DNA of 64,000 bases from Mesorhizobium sp. GbtcB19 (GTDB lineage: Bacteria; Pseudomonadota; Alphaproteobacteria; Rhizobiales; Rhizobiaceae), in assembly GCF_019091085.1 (NCBI RefSeq), contig NZ_JAGXJY010000005.1, positions 1 through 64,000 on the forward strand, in the 5' to 3' direction. Shown one piece after another: positions 45,510 to 53,511 of the stretch (its first letter is position 1; the number at the start of each line of letters is the position of its first letter). The position numbers and the translations under genes are program-made. Below the pieces are notes generated by a model. It was not told the origin of the DNA and searched no databases. It saw nothing but the letters and a program-made list of their open reading frames with translations.

Positions 45510-46097
45510 ATGCTTCGCGGACTTTACGACTGGACGCTGTCTCTGGCGGCGCGCAAATCCGCCGAATGGTGGCTGGCCTTCATCGCCTTCGTCGAAAGCT
45601 CGGTGTTCTTCATCCCGGCCGACGTGCTGTTCCTGCCCATGGCGCTGGCGCGGCCCGAACGCAGCTATCGCTACGCGCTGACCGCCACGGCGGCGTCCGT
45701 GCTGGGCGGCATTGCCGGCTGGCTGATCGGCTACTACGCCTACGACACGATAGCGCGGCCGATGCTGGAGCATTTCGGCGGCCTTGCCACATTCGAGAAG
45801 TGGCAGTCCTCGGGCGCCGGGCTGATGCTGGTGCTGCTGGTCACCTCCGGCGCCGCGCACCTGCCGCCGATCAAGGTGGTCACCATTCTGGCCGGCGCGC
45901 TTCACGTCAATCTCTTGGTCTTCATCGTCTCGGCCATCGTGGCGCGCGGCGCTCGTTTCCTTTTGCTTGCCTGGCTGCTGCGCCGCTACGGCGAAGAGAT
46001 CAGGGAGTTCATCGAAAAGCGCTTGGGATTGATCGTCGGCGCCGGCGCGGCTGCCCTGATTTTGCTCTATATCCTCGTCAGATACGCCCACGGATAG
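45510..46097 (+). CDS. DedA/YqaA family membrane protein
   Basis: 195 residues, about five membrane segments. The conserved DedA-like pattern FIAFVESSVFFIPADVLFLPMALARPE is followed by AASVLGGIAGWLIGYYA, and the short length plus the N-terminus LYDWTLSLAARKSAEWWL fit the YqaA subgroup. DedA proteins scramble or recycle undecaprenyl phosphate or other lipids; for YqaA the role is less sure. ATG at 45510 follows AGGAGAGCCG. It lies 24 bp upstream of dsbB in the same direction. Confidence 0.88.
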   Translation: MLRGLYDWTLSLAARKSAEWWLAFIAFVESSVFFIPADVLFLPMALARPERSYRYALTATAASVLGGIAGWLIGYYAYDTIARPMLEHFGGLATFEKWQSSGAGLMLVLLVTSGAAHLPPIKVVTILAGALHVNLLVFIVSAIVARGARFLLLAWLLRRYGEEIREFIEKRLGLIVGAGAAALILLYILVRYAHG

Positions 46098-46121
46098 CGA
46101 CGCAACAAACGGACCCGATCG

Positions 46122-46640
46122 ATGACCGCGACCATGAATGCCGACACCGGACGCCAGCGCACGCGCGCGGCGCTGTTTCTTGCCGTCGCCATGGCCGCGA
46201 CCGTCGGCTCGGCGCTGGCTTTCCAATATATCGGCGGCTACATCCCCTGCCATCTCTGCCTCGAGCAGCGCACCCCCTATTATATCGGCGCGCCGCTGAT
46301 GCTGCTGGCGGTGATCGCCTCGATACTCGGCGCGCCGGCCTGGGTGACGCGTGGCCTGCTCGCGATCGGTGGCCTTTTGATGCTCTACGGCCTTTATCTC
46401 GGCGTCTACCATTCCGGCGTCGAATGGGCCTGGTGGAAAGGTCCGGCCGACTGCACCGCCGGCGCCGGCCCGGTCGACACCGGCGGCAAGGGCGTGCTCG
46501 ACGCGCTCGACAAATTCGTGCCGCCGTCCTGCGACAAGGCAGCACTTCGCATCCTGGGCCTCTCGCTCGCCGGCTGGAACGCGATTGCCAGCCTCGTGCT
46601 GGCCGCCGTCGCCTTCCGCAGCGCGCTGTCCCGCGACTGA
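46122..46640 (+). CDS. dsbB: Disulfide bond formation protein B
   Basis: 172-residue inner-membrane protein that reoxidises DsbA and passes electrons to ubiquinone. Four membrane helices are visible. The first periplasmic loop carries the CxxC pair CHLC (near residue 44, after GGYIP) and the second loop the pair ADCTAG...PPSCDK (about 111 and 137). The QR following CHLC (CLEQRTP) matches the quinone-proximal arginine. It is 24 bp after the yqaA-like gene and convergent with the next gene. Confidence 0.93.
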   Translation: MTATMNADTGRQRTRAALFLAVAMAATVGSALAFQYIGGYIPCHLCLEQRTPYYIGAPLMLLAVIASILGAPAWVTRGLLAIGGLLMLYGLYLGVYHSGVEWAWWKGPADCTAGAGPVDTGGKGVLDALDKFVPPSCDKAALRILGLSLAGWNAIASLVLAAVAFRSALSRD

Positions 46641-46654
46641 GCTATTCGGCAGCT

Positions 46655-46918
46655 TCAGGCCTGTTCGACGCGGAGAATACGCATCTCACCGTGCTCACCG
46701 AGATATGCGGCGAGACAGTCCCAGAACTCCTCGAGAAGCGCCCTGCCATCGACGTCAAAGTCGTTGCGCGCAACGAGTAGGAGGCTTCCATCGGCGTAGG
46801 TGCAGCTTGGCTCCTTGTGCCAAGTTCTATGGACGCGAAACTCTTGCTCGATGTCGATGGCTGCCTGCGGACCCAGATGAGGCACCACATCGAGGCACTC
46901 GATCGTTATCCTGTACAT
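46655..46918 (-). CDS. Hypothetical acidic protein
   Basis: 87 residues, no family recognised. The sequence is acidic (IECLDVVPHLGPQAAIDIEQEF, NDFDVDGRALLEEFWDCLAAYLGEHGE) and reads like a small soluble alpha/beta protein. It starts 37 bp after the HNH endonuclease gene and could be its operon partner. Base composition is lower in GC than the neighbours. No strong ribosome site precedes the ATG. Longer in-frame starts up to 47005 would overlap the HNH gene and look non-coding. Confidence 0.55.
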   Translation of the reverse strand: MYRITIECLDVVPHLGPQAAIDIEQEFRVHRTWHKEPSCTYADGSLLLVARNDFDVDGRALLEEFWDCLAAYLGEHGEMRILRVEQA

Positions 46919-46955
46919 AACTGATAGCCAATCGGCTCCGATCGCCGAGAACAGC

Positions 46956-47513
46956 CTACGGCTCCAACTCAACATCCCAGTAGAGATAATCCATCCAGCT
47001 TTCATGCAGATGGTTGGGCGGGAACAGGCGGCCGTTGTTGTGCAGGTCGTGCACCGTCGGCTGATAGGGTTTTTGCAGCGGCCACATCTTGGCCTGCGCC
47101 GGCATCATGCCGCCCTTCCTGAGATTGCAGGGCGAGCAGGCCGCGACGACATTCTCCCAGGTCGTCGCCCCGCCGCGATGGCGCGGGATGACGTGGTCGA
47201 AGGTCAAATCCTCCGGCGTGCCGCAATATTGGCACTGGAAACGGTCGCGCAGGAACACGTTGAAGCGCGTGAAGGCGGGATGCCTCGACGGCTTCACATA
47301 GGCCTTGAGGCTGACCACGCTCGGCAGCTTCATCGAGAAGGTCGGCGAGGAGACGGCGTGCTCGTATTCGGCGACGATGTTGACGCGGTCGAGGAAGACA
47401 GCCTTGATGGCGTCCTGCCACGACCAGAGCGACAGGGGGTAATAGCTGAGCGGACGGTAGTCCGCATTCAGCACCAGCGCGGGAAGCCCATCCGGAGATA
47501 CGGCAACCGTCAC
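46956..47513 (-). CDS. HNH endonuclease family protein
   Basis: 185 residues. The HNH domain is near 95-145: FQCQYCGTPEDLTFDHVIPRHRGGATTWENVVAACSPCNLRKG, with both CxxC zinc pairs, the catalytic His of FDHV and the Asn of WENVV. The N-terminal LVLNADYRPLSYYPLSLWSWQDAIKAVFLDRV is typical of a stand-alone, chromosomally conserved HNH family whose DNA target and role are not known. The start is GTG at 47513 with GGAGGCAAGGAC before it. No restriction or phage genes adjoin. Confidence 0.9.
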   Translation of the reverse strand: MTVAVSPDGLPALVLNADYRPLSYYPLSLWSWQDAIKAVFLDRVNIVAEYEHAVSSPTFSMKLPSVVSLKAYVKPSRHPAFTRFNVFLRDRFQCQYCGTPEDLTFDHVIPRHRGGATTWENVVAACSPCNLRKGGMMPAQAKMWPLQKPYQPTVHDLHNNGRLFPPNHLHESWMDYLYWDVELEP

Positions 47514-47623
47514 GTCCTTGCCTCCTTGGTTCCAGAACCGAACGGCGCGGATACTGTAAGCCCGACATGACAGGGATGTGAAGCGGATTGTCGCGCGGCC
47601 AAATGGTCAAAAACGCATGATTT

Positions 47624-48283
47624 TCATGCTTTTTTGGCGATTTCCGTTGGCGGTGCCGCGTCCCTGCCCTTCAGTTCCCGGTAATAGGCCCAGAAAAGCC
47701 GCGATGCGACCCCTCGCCACGGGCTCCATGATTCGGCCAGCCGGATAAGCATTTTCTCCGGCGGACGCGGGTCGATGCCCAGCGCGTGGCCGACCGCCGT
47801 CTGCAGGGCGACGTCGCGCGCGGGGAACACGTCGGGATGGCCGGCGGCAAACAAAAGGTAACATTCGGCCGTCCATGGACCGATGCCGGGCACGGCCGTC
47901 ATCGCGGCGATCGCCTCGCCAGCGTCGAGGGTGCACAGGTGGTCGAGATCGAGCCCCCCAGCCACGGCTTGCGCGACGGCGAGCAGCCCGCGCTGCTTCG
48001 GCCGCGACAGCCCGGCCTCGCGAAAAATGTCCTCGCCGGCGGCTAGGATTCCTTGCGGCGTCAGCGGATCGACCAGCTTGACCAGCCGCCCGAAGATGGC
48101 ATCGGCGCTCGCGCGCGACACCTGTTGCGAGACGATGATCGAGGCGAGGCTTTGAAATCCCGGTTCCGACAGGCGCAGCGGCACTTCGCCTGCCTTGCCG
48201 CGCACTGTTTCCAGCCGTGGATCGATCAGGCAGAGCGCGTCGAGCCCTGTCGCAATGTCGTCGAGCGAGGCGATGCGTTGCAC
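47624..48283 (-). CDS. alkA: DNA-3-methyladenine glycosylase II family protein
   Basis: 219 residues, an HhH-GPD base-excision glycosylase that removes alkylated purines. The helix-hairpin-helix reads AMTAVPGIGPWTAECYLLFA and the catalytic Asp is in FPARDVALQTAV. The early part FQSLASIIVSQQVSRASADAIFGRLV is the family core; an N-terminal AlkA beta domain is absent, as is usual in rhizobia. GTG at 48283 gives VQRIASLDDIATGLDAL; the frame stays open to 48454 only because it runs into the palindromic repeat at 48327-48472, so the longer form is rejected. Confidence 0.88.
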   Translation of the reverse strand: MQRIASLDDIATGLDALCLIDPRLETVRGKAGEVPLRLSEPGFQSLASIIVSQQVSRASADAIFGRLVKLVDPLTPQGILAAGEDIFREAGLSRPKQRGLLAVAQAVAGGLDLDHLCTLDAGEAIAAMTAVPGIGPWTAECYLLFAAGHPDVFPARDVALQTAVGHALGIDPRPPEKMLIRLAESWSPWRGVASRLFWAYYRELKGRDAAPPTEIAKKA

Positions 48284-48326
48284 GTTGCTTGTTCCCAGGG
48301 CGCCCGCGAAGTGGCAATTGATGGCG

Positions 48327-48472
48327 TAGAGACTGTTTCGAAATTCGCTCTGGCGAGCCATATGGTGGTGGTTTCGAGAACCGGAGCGCAGCGGACATTC
48401 AAGTCCGTGAGCACCGGAAGCGCAGAAAACGCCGGCAGATGGCCGCCGGAGCAAATTTCCAAACAGTCTCTA
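48327..48472. repeat. Long palindromic repeat, family B copy 3
   Basis: The ends TAGAGACTGTTT (48327-48338) and AAACAGTCTCTA (48461-48472) are perfect inverted repeats, and CGAAATTCGCTC pairs almost fully with GAGCAAATTTCC. The core CGAGAACCGGAGCG...GAGCACCGGAAGCGCAG matches the copies at 20506 and 50726; the central stem is CGGAC-ATTCAA-GTCCG. It lies between the divergent alkA and gluQ genes. Confidence 0.85.
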
Positions 48473-48519
48473 ATTATCAACTGGCGGAAGCGCCCTTCAA
48501 CCCGAATGCCGCCTGAGAC

Positions 48520-49389
48520 ATGACGCTCCTGACATTTCGCTTCGCGCCGAGCCCCAATGGCGAACTGCACCTCGGCCACGCCTATTCCGCCCTGCTCAAC
48601 CGGCAGATGGCGGCGCAAGCGGGCGGACGGCTGCTGCTGCGCATCGAGGATATCGACATCACCCGCTGCACGCCTGAGTTCGAAGCCGGCCTTTTGCGCG
48701 ACCTCGAATGGCTGGGGCTGCAATGGGAACAGCCGGTGCGCCGTCAGTCCGAGCACTTTGCCGAATACAAGGCGGTGCTCGACCGGCTGATCGCCGAGGA
48801 ACTCGTCTATCCGGCCTTCATGAGCCGGGGCGAGATTCGCGCCTTCATCGCCGAGACCGGCGGCCGCGACTGGCCGCGCGATCCGGACGGCGTGCCGCTC
48901 TACCCGCCGCTCGACAAGGCCCTGCCGGCCAGCGAGCGCAAGCGGCGGATCGCCAAGGACATGCCTTTCGCCTGGCGGCTGGACGTCGAGGCGGCGATGG
49001 CGCGGGTCTCGACCGGCCCGTCATGGTCCGAGTTCACCGATGACACGATGTCGGCGACGCGCGCGATCGAAGCACAACCACAGGCCTGGGGCGACGTCAT
49101 CCTCGCCCGGCGCGACATCCCGACCAGCTACCATCTCGCCGTCGTTCTCGACGACGCGCTGCAAGGCGTCAGCCATATCGTGCGCGGCCGGGACCTTTAT
49201 TCGGCGACAAGCGTGCAGCGCCTGCTGCAGGACCTGCTCGGCCTGCCGGCGCCGCGCTATTTCCACCACCGGCTGATCCTCGGCCCGGACGGCAGGAAAC
49301 TGTCCAAGAGCTTCAAGGACACCGGCCTTGCCGCGCTGAGGCAGGCCGGCCTGTCGCCGCAGGACGTCGAGCGATTGGTCGGACTATGA
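48520..49389 (+). CDS. gluQ: Glutamyl-Q tRNA(Asp) synthetase
   Basis: 289 residues, a paralogue of the catalytic half of glutamyl-tRNA synthetase. It attaches glutamate to the queuosine base of tRNA(Asp). The HIGH motif is LHLGHAYSA and the KMSKS-type motif is KLSKSF; the anticodon-binding domain is missing, as expected. RFAPSPNGELH at the start is the family N-terminus. The zinc-binding cysteines found in the Escherichia coli enzyme after VYP are absent here (VYPAFMSRGEIR). ATG at 48520. Its 3' end overlaps the convergent membrane-protein gene by 6 bp. Confidence 0.92.
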   Translation: MTLLTFRFAPSPNGELHLGHAYSALLNRQMAAQAGGRLLLRIEDIDITRCTPEFEAGLLRDLEWLGLQWEQPVRRQSEHFAEYKAVLDRLIAEELVYPAFMSRGEIRAFIAETGGRDWPRDPDGVPLYPPLDKALPASERKRRIAKDMPFAWRLDVEAAMARVSTGPSWSEFTDDTMSATRAIEAQPQAWGDVILARRDIPTSYHLAVVLDDALQGVSHIVRGRDLYSATSVQRLLQDLLGLPAPRYFHHRLILGPDGRKLSKSFKDTGLAALRQAGLSPQDVERLVGL

Positions 49390-49677
49390 TCCGAGGCGCG
49401 CCAGCCCGGCCTTGATCAGCGCCAGCACGCTGATGAAGGCAAAGGCCCCGCCCAGCCCCCAGACAACCGCCATCTTCGGATCGCTCAGGTTGACGCCATG
49501 CCTGTTGGCGACCGTCACGGCGGCAAAAAAGCCGAAGATGAACAGCAGCGTGTTGCCGGTCGGACCGAAGCCGCCTTCCTTCATGATCGCGTCGAGCGCG
49601 GTGCCGAAGAAAAAGCCGAAAGCGGCAATGATCGCAAAGCCGAACAAAAGCGATGTTGAATCGAGATGCAAAAACAT
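49384..49677 (-). CDS. Small conserved membrane protein
   Basis: 97 residues with three predicted membrane helices: LLFGFAIIAAFGFFFGTALDAIM, TLLFIFGFFAAVTVAN and VVWGLGGAFAFISVLALIKAGL. The short loops contain GGFGPTGN and HGVNLSDPK. I recognise no named family. It overlaps the end of gluQ by 6 bp and reads toward it. The coding pattern is consistent and the ATG start is clear, so a real gene is likely. Confidence 0.7.
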   Translation of the reverse strand: MFLHLDSTSLLFGFAIIAAFGFFFGTALDAIMKEGGFGPTGNTLLFIFGFFAAVTVANRHGVNLSDPKMAVVWGLGGAFAFISVLALIKAGLARLGS

Positions 49678-49833
49678 GCCCTCACCATGGCGCGGCAGCG
49701 CGCCATGCCCCTGTTGGCACGGTTTGTTGAATTCAACTTAGCTTATGGATCAACCGTTTCGTTTTGCTTGCCGGATTGAACGGCATTAGAGCAATTGCCG
49801 TCATCAACCTTTCACCCTCGGCGGCCTCCCCCC

Positions 49834-50727
49834 ATGCACAGCATCAAGCGGTTCATCCCCGCCTCCTTCGTCGTTTTGTGGGCGACGGGCTTCATCGGCG
49901 CGCGCTACGCCATGCCATGGGCGGAGCCGTTCACCTTTCTTGCCATTCGCTTCGTGATCGCGGCGATCCTGTTTGCCGGCCTCACCGTGCTGCTTGGCTC
50001 GCGCCGGGCGACGCGCGAGGAGGCATTGCACGCGACGGTGGCGGGCGTGCTGATGCATGGCGTCTATCTCGGCGCCGTCTTCTGGGCGATCCACCGGGGC
50101 ATGCCGGCCGGGTTCTCGGCATTGATCGTCGGCCTGCAGCCGCTGATCACGGCGGTGCTTGCGGGCAGGTTCCTCGGCGAGGCGATCCTGCCGCGCCATT
50201 GGGCCGGGCTGGCTGTCGGGCTTTTGGGCGTCGTCATCGTGCTGTGGCCGAAGCTCGGCGCGGTCGGCGGCGGCGTGACCGCGGCAACATTGACCGCCTC
50301 GCTCGTCTCGGTGCTCGGCATGAGCGCCGGCACCATCTGGCAGAAGCGCTATGCCTCGGGCGGCGACCTGGTTTCGGCGACGATGTGGCAATATGTCGGC
50401 GGCTCGGCGGTGATGATCCTCGGCTCGCTTTTCTTCGAGACGCGCACCATCACCGTCAACGGCGAGTTCGTCTTCGCCATGGCCTGGCTGGTGCTGGTGC
50501 TGTCGATCGGCGCCATCTTCCTGCTGATGGTCATGATCCGCGACGGCGAGATGTCGAAGGTGGCGTCGCTGTTCTACCTCGTCCCGGCCGTCACCGCCGT
50601 GATCGCATGGCTCCTTTTCAACGAGCAGCTCAACCTGTTGCAGATCGTCGGCATGGCGATCGCCACGCTCGGCGTAGCGCTGGCGACAGCACGGCCGAAA
50701 GCGTTACCCGAGACGACCTCCGCCTGA
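49834..50727 (+). CDS. DMT superfamily transporter (EamA domains)
   Basis: 297 residues, ten membrane helices in two EamA repeats. Signature stretches are FIPASFVVLWATGFIGARYAMPWAEPFTFLAIRF at the N-terminus, GMPAGFSALIVGLQPLITAVLAG in the first repeat and KVASLFYLVPAVTAVIAWLLFNEQLNLLQIVGM in the second. This is the common RhaT/EamA-type exporter of metabolites or amino acids; substrate unknown. ATG at 49834 is preferred over an in-frame TTG at 49795. Followed immediately by a long palindromic repeat. Confidence 0.9.
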   Translation: MHSIKRFIPASFVVLWATGFIGARYAMPWAEPFTFLAIRFVIAAILFAGLTVLLGSRRATREEALHATVAGVLMHGVYLGAVFWAIHRGMPAGFSALIVGLQPLITAVLAGRFLGEAILPRHWAGLAVGLLGVVIVLWPKLGAVGGGVTAATLTASLVSVLGMSAGTIWQKRYASGGDLVSATMWQYVGGSAVMILGSLFFETRTITVNGEFVFAMAWLVLVLSIGAIFLLMVMIRDGEMSKVASLFYLVPAVTAVIAWLLFNEQLNLLQIVGMAIATLGVALATARPKALPETTSA

Positions 50728-50896
50728 GATGTGTTGAGATTCAGGTCAGGCCGAGTCGGAGTCGAAGACGGGCGCGAAGCGACCAAACAAGGCAGGTTCC
50801 GAGAACCGGAGCGGAGCGTACTTTTCGTACGTGAGCACCGGAAGCGCAGGAAGCTGCCGTTTGCAGGCCGGCCTCACCTGAATATCGACACATCTC
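50726..50896. repeat. Long palindromic repeat, family B copy 2
   Basis: Ends: GAGATGTGTTGAGATTCAGGT (from 50726) pairs with ACCTGAATATCGACACATCTC (to 50896) with two mismatches. Inner arms GGCAGGTTCC/GGAAGCTGCC and centre CGTAC-TTTTC-GTACG. The core CGAGAACCGGAGCG...GAGCACCGGAAGCGCAG is shared with copies at 20506 and 48327. It spans the whole gap between the convergent EamA and BrkB genes. Confidence 0.85.
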
Positions 50897-51746
50897 AGCC
50901 GACGCGCGCGCGGGCCTCCAGATACCGGCTGATCGCGGCATTGAGCTCGCCGCCGAGGATGAAGATCGCCGAGATGATGTAGAGGAACACGACCGCGATC
51001 ATGATCGAGGCGAGCCCGGCATAGGTCGTCACATAGGACGAGAAATGGTCGAGATAGGTGGCGAAGATCGTCGAACCGACCAGCCAGGCAACCAGCGTGA
51101 AGACGATGCCGGGGATGATCGAGACGAAGCGGCGATTGCCGGCCGGCAGCCAGATATGCACCGAGAACAGGCCGATGACGATCACGGTCGAGGCGATGAC
51201 GTAACGCCATATCGTGATCGTACCCATATAGGGCTTTATCCATTCGAACTGCGCCTCGGCCAGCCGGGCCAGCAGCGGCGCGAACACCAGGAGCACGCTG
51301 ACCGCCAGGAAGCAGGCCGTGGCGATCAGGACGAAGATGATGCTCTGCACCCTGCGATGGATGATGCCGCGCGTCTCGGTCACTCGATAGGCGCGGTTGA
51401 GCGAGGTGCGCAGCGCCTCGATGCCGTTCGAGGCGAAATAGGCCGCAAGCAGCACGCCATAGGTCAGAAGGTCGGTGCGCCTGACGGTGAGCACGTTCTG
51501 CACCTCATGCGCGATCGGTTTGGCGATCTGCTCCGGCCAGGTGTCGAAGACCAGGTGCACGGCCGTGTCGGCGAAGGCGCGCGCGCCGAGGAAGCTCGCA
51601 AGCGTCGTGGCGAAGATCAGGAAGGGAAACAGCGCCATCAGCGAGGTGATCGCCAGATGGCTGGCCATCGCCCAGCCGTCATCGGTGTTGAAATGGCCAA
51701 TCGCATCGTAGAGCACGCGCTTGAGGGCGACGATATTCCGCAGCAA
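50895..51746 (-). CDS. YihY/virulence factor BrkB family membrane protein
   Basis: 283 residues with about six membrane helices. The YihY/BrkB motifs are present: DDGWAMASHLAITSLMALFPFLIFATTLASFLG, TYGVLLAAYFASNGIEALRTSLNRAYRVTETRGII, and the C-terminal YAGLASIMIAVVFLYIISAIFILGGELNAAI. The family is widespread but its transported substrate, if any, is unsettled; it is not an RNase despite an old name. The start is TTG at 51746 giving MLRNIVALKRVL, which fits the family N-terminus. The stop lies in the arm of the adjacent repeat. Confidence 0.9.
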   Translation of the reverse strand: MLRNIVALKRVLYDAIGHFNTDDGWAMASHLAITSLMALFPFLIFATTLASFLGARAFADTAVHLVFDTWPEQIAKPIAHEVQNVLTVRRTDLLTYGVLLAAYFASNGIEALRTSLNRAYRVTETRGIIHRRVQSIIFVLIATACFLAVSVLLVFAPLLARLAEAQFEWIKPYMGTITIWRYVIASTVIVIGLFSVHIWLPAGNRRFVSIIPGIVFTLVAWLVGSTIFATYLDHFSSYVTTYAGLASIMIAVVFLYIISAIFILGGELNAAISRYLEARARVG

Positions 51747-51804
51747 GGGCTCGCGCTCCGCTCGATTGTGTCAACGCCGCGAATATGGGAAGTGATTGCG
51801 GCAA

Positions 51805-52671
51805 ATGGCAACCCCAGGTCTCACAACGCGCCCCGCCGCCGAACAGTTGCGCACCGTCATCGTCACCGGAGCCTCCTCCGGCATCGGCGCCTATTGTGCC
51901 CGGGCGTTGAAGGCGGAAGGCTGGCGGGTCTTCGCCACGGCGCGCAAGCCGGCCGATATTTCAGCTCTTGAGGCGGACGGCATAGAGGCCTTCTATCTCG
52001 ACTATCGTGAGCCGGATTCCATCGCCGCACTGGTCGAGGCCGTGCTGGAGCGCACCGGCGGCAGGCTCGACGCCCTGTTCAACAACGGCGCCTATGCGCA
52101 GCCCGGCGCCGTCGAGGACCTGCCCGTGGAGGCGCTTCGCGAGCAGTTCGAAGCCAATTTCTTCGGCTGGCATGATCTCACACGGCGCATCATGCCGGTC
52201 ATGCGCCGCCAGGGGCACGGCCGCCTTGTCCACTGCTCCTCGATCCTCGGCCTGGCGCCGGTCCGCTTCCGCGGCGCCTATTCGGCGTCCAAGCACGCCG
52301 TCGAAGGCCTGATGCTGTGCATGCGCCAGGAGCTCGAAGGCAGCGGCATCCACCTTTCGCTCATCGAACCGGGACCGGTGACGTCGAAGATCGCCAGCAA
52401 CGGCTTGCCCTGGTTTCTGAAAAACATCGACGTCGAGAATTCCGTCCACCGCGCCGACTATCAGGCGCAGCTTGCCCGGCTTCAGGCCGGCGGCAGCGTG
52501 TCGAAGCTGAAGCCCGGACCGGAGATCGTGCACAAGGCGCTCCGTCACGCGCTTCTGTCACAGCGCCCCCGCCCGCACTATGTGGTAACAGTGCCGGCTA
52601 AGATCGGCGCGGTGCTGAAGCGCATCCTGCCGGCGTCCTTGCTCTACCGCGTGCTCGCCAGGCGCGCCTGA
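51805..52671 (+). CDS. SDR family NAD(P)-dependent oxidoreductase
   Basis: 288 residues, classical short-chain dehydrogenase. The cofactor motif TGASSGIG lies near residue 22, NNGAYAQPG marks the core, and the catalytic YSASK is near 155 with Ser in HCSSILG. FATARKPADI after the second strand suggests NADP(H) preference. Substrate unknown; the closest type is the 17-beta-HSD/retinol-like group annotated generally as oxidoreductases. ATG at 51805, divergent from the BrkB gene, and 25 bp upstream of the HIG1-like gene. Confidence 0.9.
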   Translation: MATPGLTTRPAAEQLRTVIVTGASSGIGAYCARALKAEGWRVFATARKPADISALEADGIEAFYLDYREPDSIAALVEAVLERTGGRLDALFNNGAYAQPGAVEDLPVEALREQFEANFFGWHDLTRRIMPVMRRQGHGRLVHCSSILGLAPVRFRGAYSASKHAVEGLMLCMRQELEGSGIHLSLIEPGPVTSKIASNGLPWFLKNIDVENSVHRADYQAQLARLQAGGSVSKLKPGPEIVHKALRHALLSQRPRPHYVVTVPAKIGAVLKRILPASLLYRVLARRA

Positions 52672-52696
52672 CCGAACCTGAACCGGAGCCAGCCAG

Positions 52697-52888
52697 ATGG
52701 TCATCGTCTTGAAGATCCTCGCCGTCATCGCGATGGCCGCCGTGCTGATCGTGCTGGTCCGCGGCCTGATCAACATGATGCGCGGCGGTTCCGGCGTCAC
52801 CTCGAACAAGCTGATGCAGGCGCGCGTCATGCTGCAGGCCGTGGCCTTGGCGCTGCTGTTGCTGGTGGTCTATTTCACGCGCAAATAG
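52697..52888 (+). CDS. HIG1-like twin transmembrane protein
   Basis: 63 residues, two membrane helices (VLKILAVIAMAAVLIVLVRGLI and LQAVALALLLLVVYF) joined by MRGGSGVTSNKLMQARVM, the pattern of the hypoxia-induced HIG_1_N family (conserved N-K-LMxxRV). Mitochondrial relatives associate with respiratory complexes III/IV. In alphaproteobacteria it regularly precedes the PduO-type adenosyltransferase gene, as here (20 bp gap), although a functional link is not known. CCGGAGCCAGCCAG precedes the ATG. Confidence 0.88.
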   Translation: MVIVLKILAVIAMAAVLIVLVRGLINMMRGGSGVTSNKLMQARVMLQAVALALLLLVVYFTRK

Positions 52889-52908
52889 GGGTCTTTTTGG
52901 GGGACGTG

Positions 52909-53490
52909 ATGGTCAAGCTCAACAAGATCTACACCCGCACCGGCGATGACGGCACGACAGGGCTCGGCACCGGCGAGCGACGGCTGAAATCCGACCTGCG
53001 CGTCGAAGCCTATGGCACGGTCGACGAGGCCAATGCCTGCATCGGCATGGCCCGCATCCACACCGCCGGGGCGCATCCCGCGATCGACGCCATGCTGTCG
53101 CGCATCCAGAACGACCTTTTCGATCTCGGAGCCGACCTCGCCGTGCCGGACGAGGGCAAGCCGCTGGACTATGAGCCGCTGCGCATCGTCAGCGCCCAGA
53201 CCGACCGCGTCGAGCACGATATCGACCTCCTCAACAAGGACCTGCAGCCGCTGAAATCCTTCGTGCTCAACGGCGGCACGCCCGCCGCGGCCGCCCTCCA
53301 TCTGGCCCGGACCGTGGCGCGCCGCGCCGAGCGGCTCATGGTGGCGCTGGCGCAGGATCCGGCCGAGCATGTCAACCGCGAGGCGCTGAAATACATCAAC
53401 CGTGTCTCGGATTTCCTGTTCGTCGCCGCCCGTGCCGTCAATGACAATGGAAATGCCGACGTGTTATGGGTTCCCGGCAAGAACCGCTGA
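52909..53490 (+). CDS. Cob(I)yrinic acid a,c-diamide adenosyltransferase (PduO type)
   Basis: 193 residues. It transfers adenosyl from ATP to cob(I)alamin, giving coenzyme B12. The N-terminal ATP loop KIYTRTGDDGTTGLGTGERR, the VDEANACIG segment and the C-terminal NRVSDFLFVAARAVN are complete, so this is a functional EutT/PduO-type enzyme rather than CobA. ATG at 52909 follows TTGGGGGACGTG. Coenzyme B12 feeds methylmalonyl-CoA mutase and ribonucleotide reductase in rhizobia. Co-directional with HIG1, rhomboid and etf genes. Confidence 0.94.
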   Translation: MVKLNKIYTRTGDDGTTGLGTGERRLKSDLRVEAYGTVDEANACIGMARIHTAGAHPAIDAMLSRIQNDLFDLGADLAVPDEGKPLDYEPLRIVSAQTDRVEHDIDLLNKDLQPLKSFVLNGGTPAAAALHLARTVARRAERLMVALAQDPAEHVNREALKYINRVSDFLFVAARAVNDNGNADVLWVPGKNR

Positions 53491-53511
53491 CTGCAGAAGC
53501 GGAAGGATCCG

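Noticed and set aside
46956..47513. HNH endonuclease as part of a restriction or phage-defence island
   Set aside because: Neighbours are housekeeping genes and the protein belongs to a conserved chromosomal HNH family; no methylase, integrase or other defence gene is near.
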